From positions 2,231,611-2,295,610 of the forward strand of contig NC_092860.1 of the NCBI RefSeq assembly GCF_032062135.1: DNA of 64,000 nucleotides, read 5' to 3'. The DNA is from Pyxicephalus adspersus (taxonomy: Eukaryota; Chordata; Amphibia; Anura; Pyxicephalidae). This document shows, one piece after another, positions 23,035-33,120 of the stretch. Made by a program: the position numbers and the translations under genes. Below the pieces are notes generated by a model, which worked only from the letters and a program-made list of their open reading frames with translations, ran no database searches and was not told the DNA's origin. The stretch's first letter is position 1, and every line of letters begins with the position of its first letter.

Positions 23035-23245
23035 AGAGTGGGACTATGGAAGATTTGGAAGTTTGCCAAGCGGCATGTGATGGGCTCCACAAACACATGG
23101 AAGAAGGTCTTCTGCTCAGGTGAGATTACAATGTACCTTTTTGGACATCTGGGCACCTGTTTCAATGATACTGAGGGTAATAGGCATCTCATTACTGGTT
23201 TCAAAGTAGTAAAGCACAACAGTAGTATTTGGAATAACCACCGGT
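23035..23245 (+). pseudogene. Tc1-type transposase catalytic-region fragment
   Basis: The frame from 23038 reads KFAKRHV, then NTWKKVFCSGEITMYLFGH and later a KVVKHNSS piece. This follows the Tc1 order FAKRHV..W..VLWSDETK..LFG..VKHGGG. The second catalytic Asp of the WSDE motif is replaced by Gly (CSGE) and the GGG turn is lost. No terminal repeats were found. It is a different and older fragment than the copy at 553-1470. Confidence 0.8.
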
Positions 23246-24498
23246 CTGAACATAGCCTTAAAATAAAGATTTAAAAAACAAAAACACACAAACAAAAGGC
23301 AGCACTTGTGATGAAGATATCTTTAATTGAAGAATAAAGTAAGGCCTCTGAATACTTACAGGCAATACTCCTTAACTGCCTAAGACGTAAGTTTTTCCTG
23401 TAGATATTATCGATAGCCTTTTGTTGGCAATCTGGTTTTCCAGGTACACATTTTTCCTGACACAGACAGCCATATCCAAACAGCAATAATTGGCCAGCAA
23501 AGATTCTAATTTTGTTTTGCAAAAAAAAACTTTCCTGAGTTTTCTGAAGAAGTACTTCAGAGTCTTCTTGGGAACTTACTGTATCTAAATGAAACCTTAT
23601 ATGAGTTATATGGACTAAAGGGGAGGGATAGTTATTTATGGGCTTATTCTCTTGTCTGGTAATGTAAGATTTAGCTGCTGAGCACTGTAAACATACCTTT
23701 TAGATATACAGTGGATATAGGCTTATTCTGATAAAGGGAACCAAAATATCCACCTGTTGGCTCTATATAATAAAAAACAGATGTTTTTAATCCTGACCAT
23801 ATTCAGTTAAACAATAAAGGCAAAACCACTCTACATTATCTTTGAATGCATCTGGAGGGCTCTAAAACCTAAAACATTTTAGCCAGAAAATTGGTTCGTT
23901 AGCCCTTCCCCTGCACCCCACTGTTGGTCAGTGAGACCTTTTATCAAAGTGATGGACTTCTAAAAGCACCCTGCTCACTGTTATATAAATGTCATCTATA
24001 TGTTGAATGAAAACTTAGCTATTGTAAAACACAGGTGTACAAGACATGGATCTCAGTGGTAATCAGTTCCTTTCAAAAGTGAATGTTTTATACTGCAATT
24101 AAATATCTATTTGCTGCAAATTCTCCTTTACTTATCCTTGCTTACGATTTTCCTTTTATAATCAAAGCATATTGTTTCATGCAGTGAAAGTTGTATTCTG
24201 ATATGTGTACTGTTTTTTCACACTTTCAGATAACACAAGTGTTCTTTGTCTTTCATCTATTATGTAGTAAGGATTTCTTACAGCTAAAAATGAATTTAAA
24301 GCTCCAGCCTGCACGGTTCCAGCCAAAGATTTACCCTGGTCTTACTAGATGTTTGCTGCCCACAAAAAGTCATTGCATGTGAATAGTAAAAGAGGCAGCT
24401 TCAGTCTCAATGCCACATTTCGGTGGGATCTGGTATCATACCACAAGCATCTGAAGGAGAGCAAATGATGGTCTGGGGCTTTTTTTTCTATTTCCAGA
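23246..24498. other. No gene established
   Basis: On the minus strand, 23353-23465 has a pyrimidine-containing stretch ending in AG and an open segment rich in Cys, Arg and Leu, followed by GTAAGT. This could be an exon, but the protein is not one I recognise. The rest is AT-rich. Confidence 0.3.
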
Positions 24499-24502
24499 AA
24501 TA

Positions 24503-25146
24503 GGTGAGTTTTTAGAGATAGAGAAAAGACGGCTTTGGACGGCTACCCGCGGCCCACCACTATACCACCACGTAAAATAAAAACAGTACTGCATATGTGG
24601 ACACCACTCCACAGCTAACACACTGCTGCATATATGGGTACACTTACCATCTTTTATCAGAGCACAAATAAAGCTATGATCTATATATTCAGTAAAAATT
24701 TACCTACTAAGGAATCATCACCTAAATGCCTTTTAAAGAGCCATACAAAGAATGTTCTATCTCTAACAAAAGGGCCAGCCCTTACTTTGCTTCTCCTAAG
24801 CACTACGGCTTTTATAACCGAATCATTTCACAAATAGTATGAGGACAACTCCACAGAAAAGATTTTAGCAATACTACCAAGTCTCCGAACAAACCCCTGA
24901 GGAAGCCTTATTAGGCGAAATGCGTTGGGTGGGAAACTAAACTATTGCTGTCTGAACAGGACCAAAACTACTTGTACCGTACGCTTACCTGTTACCTAGC
25001 TTAGTTTTCCAATGTTAGCATTGGGACTAACATGGGTCATCTCTGTCTAGTTTTAGACAATTTTCGATTGAAATAAGTTTATTGTTTTATGAAAAACACT
25101 CCGTGCCCTAAAAAGCCTGTCTTTTCTCTATCCCTAAAAACTCACC
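24503..25146. mobile_element. Head-to-head PLE-like pair, left copy mostly lost
   Basis: 24503-24536 and 25113-25146 are inverse over about 34 bases (GGTGAGTTTTTAGAGATAG… against its complement). The right unit is complete: hammerhead-like motif at 24894, then an AT-rich body, then CCTAAAAAGCCTGTCTTTT at its end, matching the ends of the units at 9771-10612 and 30428. The left unit keeps only its outer end. Confidence 0.65.
24894..24929 (+). ncRNA. Hammerhead-ribozyme-like motif, best formed copy
   Basis: The order is CCC, CTGAGGA, A, GCCT-TATT-AGGC, GAAA, TGCGT, T, GGG. The second stem GCCT/AGGC is perfect and CCC/GGG can form the stem next to the core. Only the A between CTGAGGA and the stem departs from the hammerhead consensus. 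Its position at the head of a PLE-like unit fits the known occurrence of these ribozymes in PLE terminal repeats. Confidence 0.5.
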
Positions 25147-25377
25147 TTCTCATTTTAACTCCCAGGCTTGGCACACCAGAATCCATTCCTTCCTAAAGTT
25201 CTTGGGTTACCACCTTTGGTGAAAACGACCTTATTTCCAGAGATTGTGATTTGTTCATAGAGACTGGCACTAAACACAAAAGCCTACTTCTGTATTTTTC
25301 AGTGCTAGTTAGACAGGGGTTTATCCTACAACAAAGCATTTGCCAAAACATGTCTACAAACCAGAAATGGAAAAACT
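25147..25377. other. No gene seen
   Basis: AT-rich, no recognised signal. Confidence 0.4.
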
Positions 25378-25518
25378 AATAAAAATATTTTATATAAAAA
25401 AGTGTAGACAACCCTATATAAGGTAAATATTTACTTTCCTTGGGGAAGGGGTTTTAAAACCCTTTAAAAAAGATCAAAACAGAATGGGAGTGAAGAGCCT
25501 CCCAGGATACATACGTCT
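25378..25518 (-). repeat. Inverted partial copy of the 27101-27512 repeat
   Basis: About 130 bases are inverse to 27399-27531: AGTGTAGACAACCC, CCCCTTGG-like and GGTTTTAAA segments, AGAATGGGAGTGAAGAGCC and CCCAGGATACATACGTC. The similarity includes an AT-rich stretch at the edge (ATAAAAATATTTTATA). Confidence 0.8.
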
Positions 25519-27100
25519 TTAGAAAAAAGAACTCAGACAGTAGGATTTAAATCATGGGATAGTCTGCGGATTTAAACATTTCATTGGTTTGAGATGCATT
25601 GGAAAAAAGCATAGGGACCTATAAGTGCAACAGATTTATGGGACCTTTTGCAACCTCCGTGGGAAGAACTTTACCAGCAAAATTTTATTTCAGTTGTAGA
25701 AAAAATGCCAATGATCCCATGATTTTATTTTTATTTCCAATTATTTATTTGTTCATTACTTTTATTGTAGAGTATGATGAGACACTTGAATACATTTAGC
25801 CATGCAGTGCTTTCTTTTCGGATCACACTGTACATGCTATAGCTTACCTTACAAGAAGAATGATATATAGCAAATTAATGTTTCCAGTGCAGTGCAGCTT
25901 TAATAGGGTTTTCATTAATGTACAGGACAATATATAAAATACAGCTGTATTTCCATTAAGTTTATAGTAAAGTGTTTTTGTTGAGTGACCTTCCTTATGC
26001 ACGCAGTCTCCATTAAACATACAATTTGAATGACATCTCTAGATGATCTGATGAAGATTTCTGTGATTGTATTATAAGTTACCAAGAGTTTCTCGGTGAT
26101 GCTCATTTGATGGTTAAGTGGGAACGGCAGATGATCTAATATTGTCAGAGAGAAGGATGTTAGGCCTAATCGGAATAGACATGAGTTACGCGAATCCACC
26201 AAGTCTCCCACTCAGTGTTAGTCATTCCAAAAGGAACGTTGAGTGTCCTATTAGCAACGCGTAAATGTCATGCATACGCCTCTAATGAGCTTCAGTAACA
26301 CTTTGGTCGAAGGAGCAGATCCTGAAGCACGACATGTTAAGGAGCAAATTCCGCTCTACATAATTATATAAAATTATTAGCTGAAGAAATTTTATGTGAC
26401 AATATAGGGCACCTCATTAGCATGTTGCTAGTCTAGAACTTTAACTTTAGCTTAAAAAAAAAAAGATTTAAAACCTCCACTATTTTGATCAGCAACCAAC
26501 ACTATCCTCATTCATAGAAGTGTTAAAGTTTATTATTGATCAATTATACTTTTTTTAAAAAGAAAGTATTAAAGATTTTTTATGAAATTGATTTAATAAA
26601 ATCTAACACTTTTTATTAATCTTTGCAATAGTTTTTAATTTATAACTTTTAGATGTTGATGCCTTGAAAATCCGGTGTTGTACCATAGGCAATGTTGTCT
26701 GTTGGTATTATACTTTATTTGGATGGTATGGCATCCGTTTATCTCCTTAATATTTTCTAGATATTTACAAATCTTTTATTATTACAAAATATTCCTACTT
26801 GGTGGTATAAATGATAAAGTGACGTATAACTTGCACAGTACAGTGATAAATGTGCAGCAATCCAGAGCCGTTACTCTTATGACCTCAAAAACTGATGGAA
26901 GGTAAATCCTGAATGGTTTCTTTGAGTCATATACATGTACTCCTTGGCTACTTGAAATTATCTTGAGACTATCAATGGGTTCTCCTTTTGCTTTCCCTTT
27001 TGGAAAAATATAAAACTTTGAACTTTACACATCAGTCCCTGTCCTAAAATTCAGATCAGTAGATATATTTGCATTGATTTCATATTTTGTGTTTATTATC
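25519..27100. other. No gene seen
   Basis: AT-rich. Open frames at 25599, 25915 (minus) and 26675 show no known family. This lies between two inverted repeats about 1.9 kb apart. Confidence 0.45.
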
Positions 27101-27512
27101 ACCGAACTAAAAAAAAACTCACTCACCTTTACCTTTGCAGATCTGTTAATCCTTACCAGATCGGGGCCCACGTCATCCTGGTATCCAGCGGAGGAGGGGT
27201 TTCTTTTGCCTTTTTCTACGTCACCCAATCTCACACTGGGCAGGTGCGAGATCAGGTGACATAGATGGAAAAAAAAAAGAATGGCGATCTCCCTGCACAT
27301 GCATGAGATCTTTTTTTTTTTTTTACTCCATTGAAGAAAAAGCTCTTTCTGTGCATGGGATGTGCAGAAAGAGCAGCCAGATGTCTTCTGGGATGCATGA
27401 CGTATGTATCCTGGGAGGCTCTTCACTCCCATTCTGTTTTGATTTTTTTTTAAAGGGTTTTAAACCCCCTCCCCCAAGTAAATTTTATATAAAATGGGTT
27501 GTCTACACTTTT
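27101..27512 (+). mobile_element. Interspersed repeat (MITE-like), interrupted by an L1
   Basis: The region is GC-richer than its flanks, with ACTCACCTTTACCTTTGCAG, a TACGTCACCC/GGTGACATAG pair, an internal hairpin from GCTCTTTCTGTGCATG and its inverse, and TGTATCCTGGGAGGCTC near the end. The end is shared with the inverse copy at 25378. An L1 is inserted at 27513. Superfamily unknown. Confidence 0.6.
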
Positions 27513-28421
27513 TTTATAAAATATTTTTATTCGTTTTTTAAAGGAAAAATAATAGTAACATATTTGTAACAAAACATAATGAATTGGACACAAAATAGCG
27601 GTAATAAAGAAAATAACAGGAGAGAATCATTGGGATCAAGATGCATACAACAATGCACCCAATATAGTACAACATAGTATAGTACAGTTACAGAATGTAT
27701 TCAACAGCAATCCTCTCCCCCACAGTCCAGAATAAGAAACAAAAACAAATCAGTTTTATTGCAGAGAATGTGGTGATTCAATAAACATAAATTTACATCT
27801 ATTAAACTGTGTATCGTAGTGGACTCTCATTGGCTCAAATTAGCCATGGATGGATATTCCAACAAAATATTGGGAGTTTGTTGCCCCATTGTTTGTTTGG
27901 GGATTGTTTCAGTCATTTAAAAAGTAGAACTATTTTTCGTATGTCAATTGGTAGGGTAGCTATATATGATTCCCAGATCCCCAACCCGATAATCCTTGGT
28001 TAAAGAGGCCTCTATCCATTCCATTTGGAATACAAACCATAAGTTTTTAAAAAATAATTTAAGTGAGGGTGGGTTCGATAGAAGTCTTTTTAGCAACCAT
28101 TGAAAGTATTAAGAGAAGTTTGCTGCAACCTTTAGTGATTCTAGTGCCTTGAAGGTGTACTTCCCCAAATATTGCCCATTTGGGAGGTAATGGTAGATAG
28201 TTCGCCAAATTTCAAAGTGAATACATCACCAACATCCTCCAAAAATACTTAATTTGGGGGCAATTCCACAACATATGCTGTAGATCTGCCTCAGGGTTTC
28301 CACATTTCAAACATTGCGAAGAATAGCTTTCCTATCTGATGGGAACGTAGTGGTGAAATCTAAGCAAAGAGGAAATTTCACGATCATCTCCCTGTGCATA
28401 GAGGAAGTAATAGTTTGCCAG
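27513..28421 (-). pseudogene. 5'-truncated L1-type LINE with 12-bp target duplication
   Basis: Minus-strand translation near 28300 gives CGNPEADLQHMLWNCPQIK, the Cys/His-containing C-terminal region of L1/Tx1-type ORF2, followed by FWRMLVMYSLKFGE and a frame with several stops. The direct repeat GTCTACACTTTT at 27501-27512 and 28422-28433 marks the insertion. The T-run at 27509-27515 is the poly-A tail. It is more decayed than the L1 at 16307. Confidence 0.85.
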
Positions 28422-28433
28422 GTCTACACTTTT

Positions 28434-28674
28434 ATGTAAGATAAAAAATTTAGTTTAGATCCCCTTTTAAAAAAATGGATCAATACTTTAGAAGAAAATA
28501 AATGGGTATTTTTCTGCTGTTTTTGATCTGAAGAAAATGGAAGGTTTGTATGCATATTTCTGGAACTCATGATCCTGAGTAGTTTATGAAAGTCAGCTGT
28601 TTTTTTAAGGTTGGTCTTTGAAGCTAATTTTGATTGCCAAGACAAGATAATGGCCCAGAACCATGCATTTTACA
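28434..28674. other. No gene seen
   Basis: Likely continuation of the interrupted repeat, then unique-looking sequence. Confidence 0.35.
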
Positions 28675-28682
28675 TTTTAGCT

Positions 28683-28859
28683 CACTGATGTCCAGTCCTC
28701 AAGGGTTGGGATTCTCACACATTGTTAGTATTTCCCTAACAGCTGTAAAAAAAAGTAATTCATGGCTTATAAAAAGACAGAAAATTGCTCAGTTAATAAT
28801 AAAATCCTGATCTGTATGTGGGACTGGAGCGGACTAAGGACTGGAGTTGGATAGCCCTG
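28683..28859 (-). mobile_element. hAT-type MITE with 8-bp target duplication
   Basis: On the minus strand it starts CAGGGCTATCCAACTCCAG and ends GGACATCAGTG, imperfect terminal repeats. The flanks are TTTTAGCT (28675-28682) and TTCTAGCT (28860-28867), an 8-bp duplication with one mismatch. It is of the common vertebrate CAGGG-type family carrying CCAGTCCT at both ends. Confidence 0.85.
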
Positions 28860-28867
28860 TTCTAGCT

Positions 28868-29956
28868 TCTTCATTTTTAAACATTTATGAGATTTGTGTT
28901 TTGACTTTCCATATATTTGATATTTTTATTTGATATATTTAGACAATGCATATGCAAGAAGTTGAACCCTATTAAACACATTTGGTTGAACTGGAATACC
29001 AGTTCTTGTCATTCAACATCTGTACCTGACCTCATAAACACTATTTAGCTATTAAAGCTGCAAAGTGTGAAGGTGCAATTCCATTGTTAATGCAAATAAT
29101 GTCCAATATACTAAATATGTGTGATGGTCAGGTATCCACAAAAACGTATGGAATGTTGTGTGTGCCACCACCATTAGATTGAATTCTTTTTTTAGCTTCA
29201 TTAAAAGAGACTCTGATGAACCACAGAACTCGTGTTATTAGGTTTGGATGGATCATCAGGTACAAAATTGCAAGTTTCAAGCTTTCTCAATGGCTGGGTT
29301 GTAATTTTTTTGCAGACTTCTTAGTCCTGGTAATTTGATCACACGTATTTGGTTTTCTGGAGAGAACCCAGGATATTAGGGTTCATTTTCTCTTTTCTTC
29401 TGCAAAGAGCTTACAGTACAAACATGGAAGAGATGTATTTAAGAAATTCAAGGTACAAACTTGGAACCTAAAAAAAGAATACTTAATGGTGTCCTTATCT
29501 GCAGAATTTGAACAGATCACGTGTTGGCCTAAGGCTGGAGTTCTTTTTTGAAAGGCTGATCCTTTGAGTATCCAACTGATACCCAGGACCATTAGGAGGT
29601 GTAGGGACATTGTTATCGGCAACACACATGACAACATACCTATATCACCGTAATTAAAGTAAAAAAAAAAATACATCCCCATAAAAAGATAGCCATGAAG
29701 TGAAACGTTCTTTGGCAATTGCAACCTCAGATATTTTCACAAATAGAAAGAAAGCTAAATTCTGAGTGGTTGAATAAGTAATACAGATATTTCTCTTTTT
29801 TTAGGGATTTTTTTCAAGCAAAGTTATAGATAACGCCTTGGTACTCATACAGAGAGATACAAAGAGCTTACCCTTTGTTCATGGGTTCTCTGTTCTTATC
29901 TGTTTGTAACACAAGCAAACTTACTGCAGACTTCTTGCCATTTTGGATATACAGAT
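28868..29956. other. No gene seen
   Basis: AT-rich. The 113-codon minus frame at 29383-29724 is not recognisable. A GTAAGCTCTTTGCAG segment near 29400 faintly recalls the L2 tail but is too short to call. Confidence 0.4.
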
Positions 29957-30250
29957 AAACGTACACACATCAGATAATTGTCACCCAAGAGGAATGATCA
30001 CATTCACTTCGGACAAAATCTGACATTACAGCATGGAAATGTCATTCAACAATTCACTGTGATGCATTTACAGTATAAATGATCGGGAATGACTGCTGTT
30101 CATTCCTATGGAGGAAAACACAATGGGGTGCTGCTTGCTTCCCTTCCTTACTCCATAGAACTTTTCTGTGTGCAGAGCTCGTTTGTTTATCTGACACAGG
30201 TAATAATTACGAAAGATTGTTGGCAGCAACAGTCATCTGATATCTGTATG
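29957..30250. mobile_element. Diverged MITE with CGTACACACATCAG end
   Basis: The left end ACGTACACACATCAGATAAT is the imperfect inverse of ATCTGATATCTGTATGG at the right end. The interior has TACTCCATAGAACTTTTC, similar in position and sequence to CTCTCCATAGAACAGAAC of the 5658 element. Older and more diverged than its relatives at 5658 and 38176. Confidence 0.6.
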
Positions 30251-30427
30251 GCTCTTTAGAATGTTAGTTCCAGTTTAATTTATTTTCCTTCATCTTCTTT
30301 CATTCCTGCCATGATCATGATGGACCCACTCAACTATTAAGGCTAAGACCAACCATTTCTGATATTTCAGTTTGAGTGGGCACAACTGAGGTAATCTATC
30401 TACAAGATTCCTATATAAGAAAATAAG
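30251..30427. other. No gene seen
   Basis: Short unique-looking sequence. Confidence 0.35.
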
Positions 30428-30671
30428 AGAAAGAAAGGCAGGCTTTTTGTGGCAGAATTTCTTAAAGTATAAAGTTGTTTAATATAGTGTATATTGGACA
30501 AACAATAAAAAAATAAATGAATAACAAGGTAAGGATACTAAACATATAATTCTCATAATTAACGTATAACAATTATTCTTTGCACAACACTTAATGGTAA
30601 TATACTCAAAGAATTCTCATTGTCTCAAATTTCCCGATGCGTTTCGGCCAATAAAGTGGCTTCCTCAGGGG
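30428..30671 (-). mobile_element. Single PLE-like terminal unit
   Basis: On the minus strand the unit opens with the hammerhead-like motif (30633-30671), continues through ATTTGAGACAATGAG and AT-rich sequence, and ends CCACAAAAAGCCTGCCTTTC at 30428. It has the same start and end as the units at 9771-10612. There is no inverse partner. Confidence 0.7.
30633..30671 (-). ncRNA. Hammerhead-ribozyme-like motif
   Basis: The minus strand reads CCCC TGAGGA, A, GCCA-CTTTAT-TGGC, C, GAAA, CGCAT, C, GGG. The GCCA/TGGC stem is perfect and CCC/GGG can close the core. The extra A here faces a C before GAAA. Confidence 0.45.
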
Positions 30672-32889
30672 ATAGAGACTTGAGTGCCATTAGATGTATT
30701 TAAGGGGAAGGTCCAATGATATGGTGTGTGGATTATATGATTAGAGTACATCGGTGCTAGTAAAGGTCGCTACTGTATTTATAGTAGAGGATTATTTACT
30801 GGTTAGCAGGTAAGCTTGTTGGTGCGGTTACATATTCATTATTTCATCCCATTCAGATATGCCTCGGGTAGGAGGAAGAAAAGACACAAATTGTGGGTTT
30901 TTTTGCTTTCGGGTGCTCATGCCCTCAGGAATGAAGAATCTATATTGAACAGGTCAGTGTGGTTTTTAATTGGATGGATGCCGTTCTCTCAGAGGTTGAG
31001 AGTTTAAGTCCAATCTAGGGTATTGAGCCAGTAGGTTATTATAGAATGGTTATTAGGTATAGGTCGGTATGGAATACTTAGTAACTATGATGTAGGAGGG
31101 GGTCCTAGAATAATTTAGAAATTTTTGTGATATCGTACATGGATATACGGTTTGTGGGTTTGTTATAAAGATGGGGAGTAAAGGATATGAAATGACAAAT
31201 TGTCTGCAATTGTATTACACGTTAGTGGATGAGTAAGTGAGCAGTGTATCCGCAGCCGGCACCAGGAGATTCCTATAAGGATTAGGTGCGTGATTTCCTG
31301 ATCTCAGTTTTATCTCTGTCTCCCCCATAATGCCATAACTAAGGTTTCATTTTCTTAGTGAGAAGTGAGAGTGAGACTTACAGAGGCTTTGTTCATTTTA
31401 AAATTACTTATATGATATTATTTACTGATGGGACATTTTACTGGCAAAAGCCAAAGTTTCTTTGTCATTGGTTACTAGTAGAGACTGTCAAAAAACCTTA
31501 CCTGGCATTTGTGTGATATCACATCCCTCCCTTACTCTTATTATATATTTTCCATGTGTCTTCTTCTTTAACCTCGAAGAACTAACAGTATGTTTATTTA
31601 TAAACAGAGAATAACATCAAACACATTTTAGATTGTGCTAACCTATTGACTTGACTAAAGGTCATCAGGAAATGTCTCTGTCTCTGTTCTTTGCTAAGAC
31701 TAATCAAAGAGCTAAGATAACAATTAGCAAAAGTCCACCCGAACTTACTTGTAATATTTTGTTGTGATCAAAGTGAGGACAATCCTACTATTCAATGCTA
31801 TTAACAGAAGGTTCTAATTACAACCTGGTGAGGAGGCTTCAGGGCAACTTTGATCTTTTAACCATTTCATTGCCAAATTATTTATTTAATTTTGAGTACA
31901 CATACTAAAAAGAACTTTTATGTTCAATAATTTGTATTACAATTTTCAAGAAAGAACAGACAATATATTAATTATATTGATAACATCACAGAAAATAAGC
32001 ATCATGTTACATTTTGGAAAGTAAAAGGGTAACTAGTGATAGGAAGGGGGTAATAAAGGGAGGAAAGAAAAAGAAAGAAGGCTTTGTGGAAGCTCAACAT
32101 ATGAGAAATTACATAAAATGCATTTCTTTTTATCCCATGAATCAATATATACGCAAAGCAAAGATGCTGCTGAATAAAATGTTGGTAATTGTGTTTACCT
32201 GTCAGAGAATTACAAGATCTTCAGTTTTTTGGGTAAAATTTAACTAAATTGGTGTCAAGTCAAATGAAGTGCTCCAATGAGAAGGTGAAGAACATTGCTA
32301 CCCAACGTTGTTTAAAAGCAGCACAGTAATACTTAAAATGTATTGTATAGCCATCTATTGTTAATATGTGTGCACATTTTATTGGTGAATGTGGGAGCTT
32401 TAAGAAATGTTTTTGCTTTTTAAGTTTCTTTTTTTAAGAATCCATGATCAGGTCGGTCATTTTTGCATAAAGGGATGGGCAATGTCCTCTGTGCAATAAT
32501 CCCTCCTACCTGCTGATCGCTGCGGGTATCTGGCATTCGCAGCATCAGCTTTGGGTGCCAGAATATTTGGCTTCCCCTGCGTAAACCAGGAAGGAATAAT
32601 CTCCTATGGGCCTGTGTGGGTGTTACATCGGCCCCTATCCAATCAAGATCCAAAGATCGTCTACAAAAAGAGAAAAAAAGATTAAAGAATGCAACACCTT
32701 GCGAAGGAATGGGGGCAGGTGAGTTTTGTGGGTTCCATTCTTATTAAAAAGTATTTTTATCAAACTTATTTTTTAACCCCCCTCCCTTTTATAAATTCCC
32801 TGTATATAATCCCTCTATGTAATAATATACTGAGATATCAATGGTTTATTAGACTTTTAATATCTCTGCAGTCATTGATGCTGACTGTG
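30672..32889. other. No gene seen; possible repeat at 32400-32700
   Basis: 30672-31330 may be the remainder of the PLE-like element. 31330-32400 is AT-rich. About 32430-32660 is GC-richer (TGCTGATCGCTGCGGGTATC near 32512) and looks like an unclassified interspersed repeat. Confidence 0.4.
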
Positions 32890-33120
32890 TGACTTTGAAT
32901 CACTTCCCCAGCCAGGTTTGACAACTTTTCTAAGAAAGTCCGCGCCCAGTACTATAATGGTAAACTTACTGCTGAAGCAGTGAAAAGGTCAGCACTGCAA
33001 AAACTTGATAAAACTTCAAAATATGAGAATATGATTTTGTATCAATTTATTAAAAAAGTGCCAACATCCAGCTAGTCATCACGTTTTGACTGGAATTATC
33101 TTTGAAACTAAAGTCACTGA
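32890..33120 (-). mobile_element. Possible highly diverged PLE-like unit
   Basis: The minus strand near 33075-33115 reads TCAAAGATAATTCCAGTC, AAAACGTGATGACT, then an AT-rich body with TTTAATAAATTG. The layout follows the other units (box, stem, AAAACGT), but CTGANGA has become TCAAAGA. Confidence 0.3.

Noticed and set aside
23353..23465. Possible host exon on the minus strand: AG before, open Cys/Arg/Leu-rich segment, GTAAGT after
   Set aside because: The protein matches no family I recognise, the splice signals alone are weak evidence, and no partner exon was seen.
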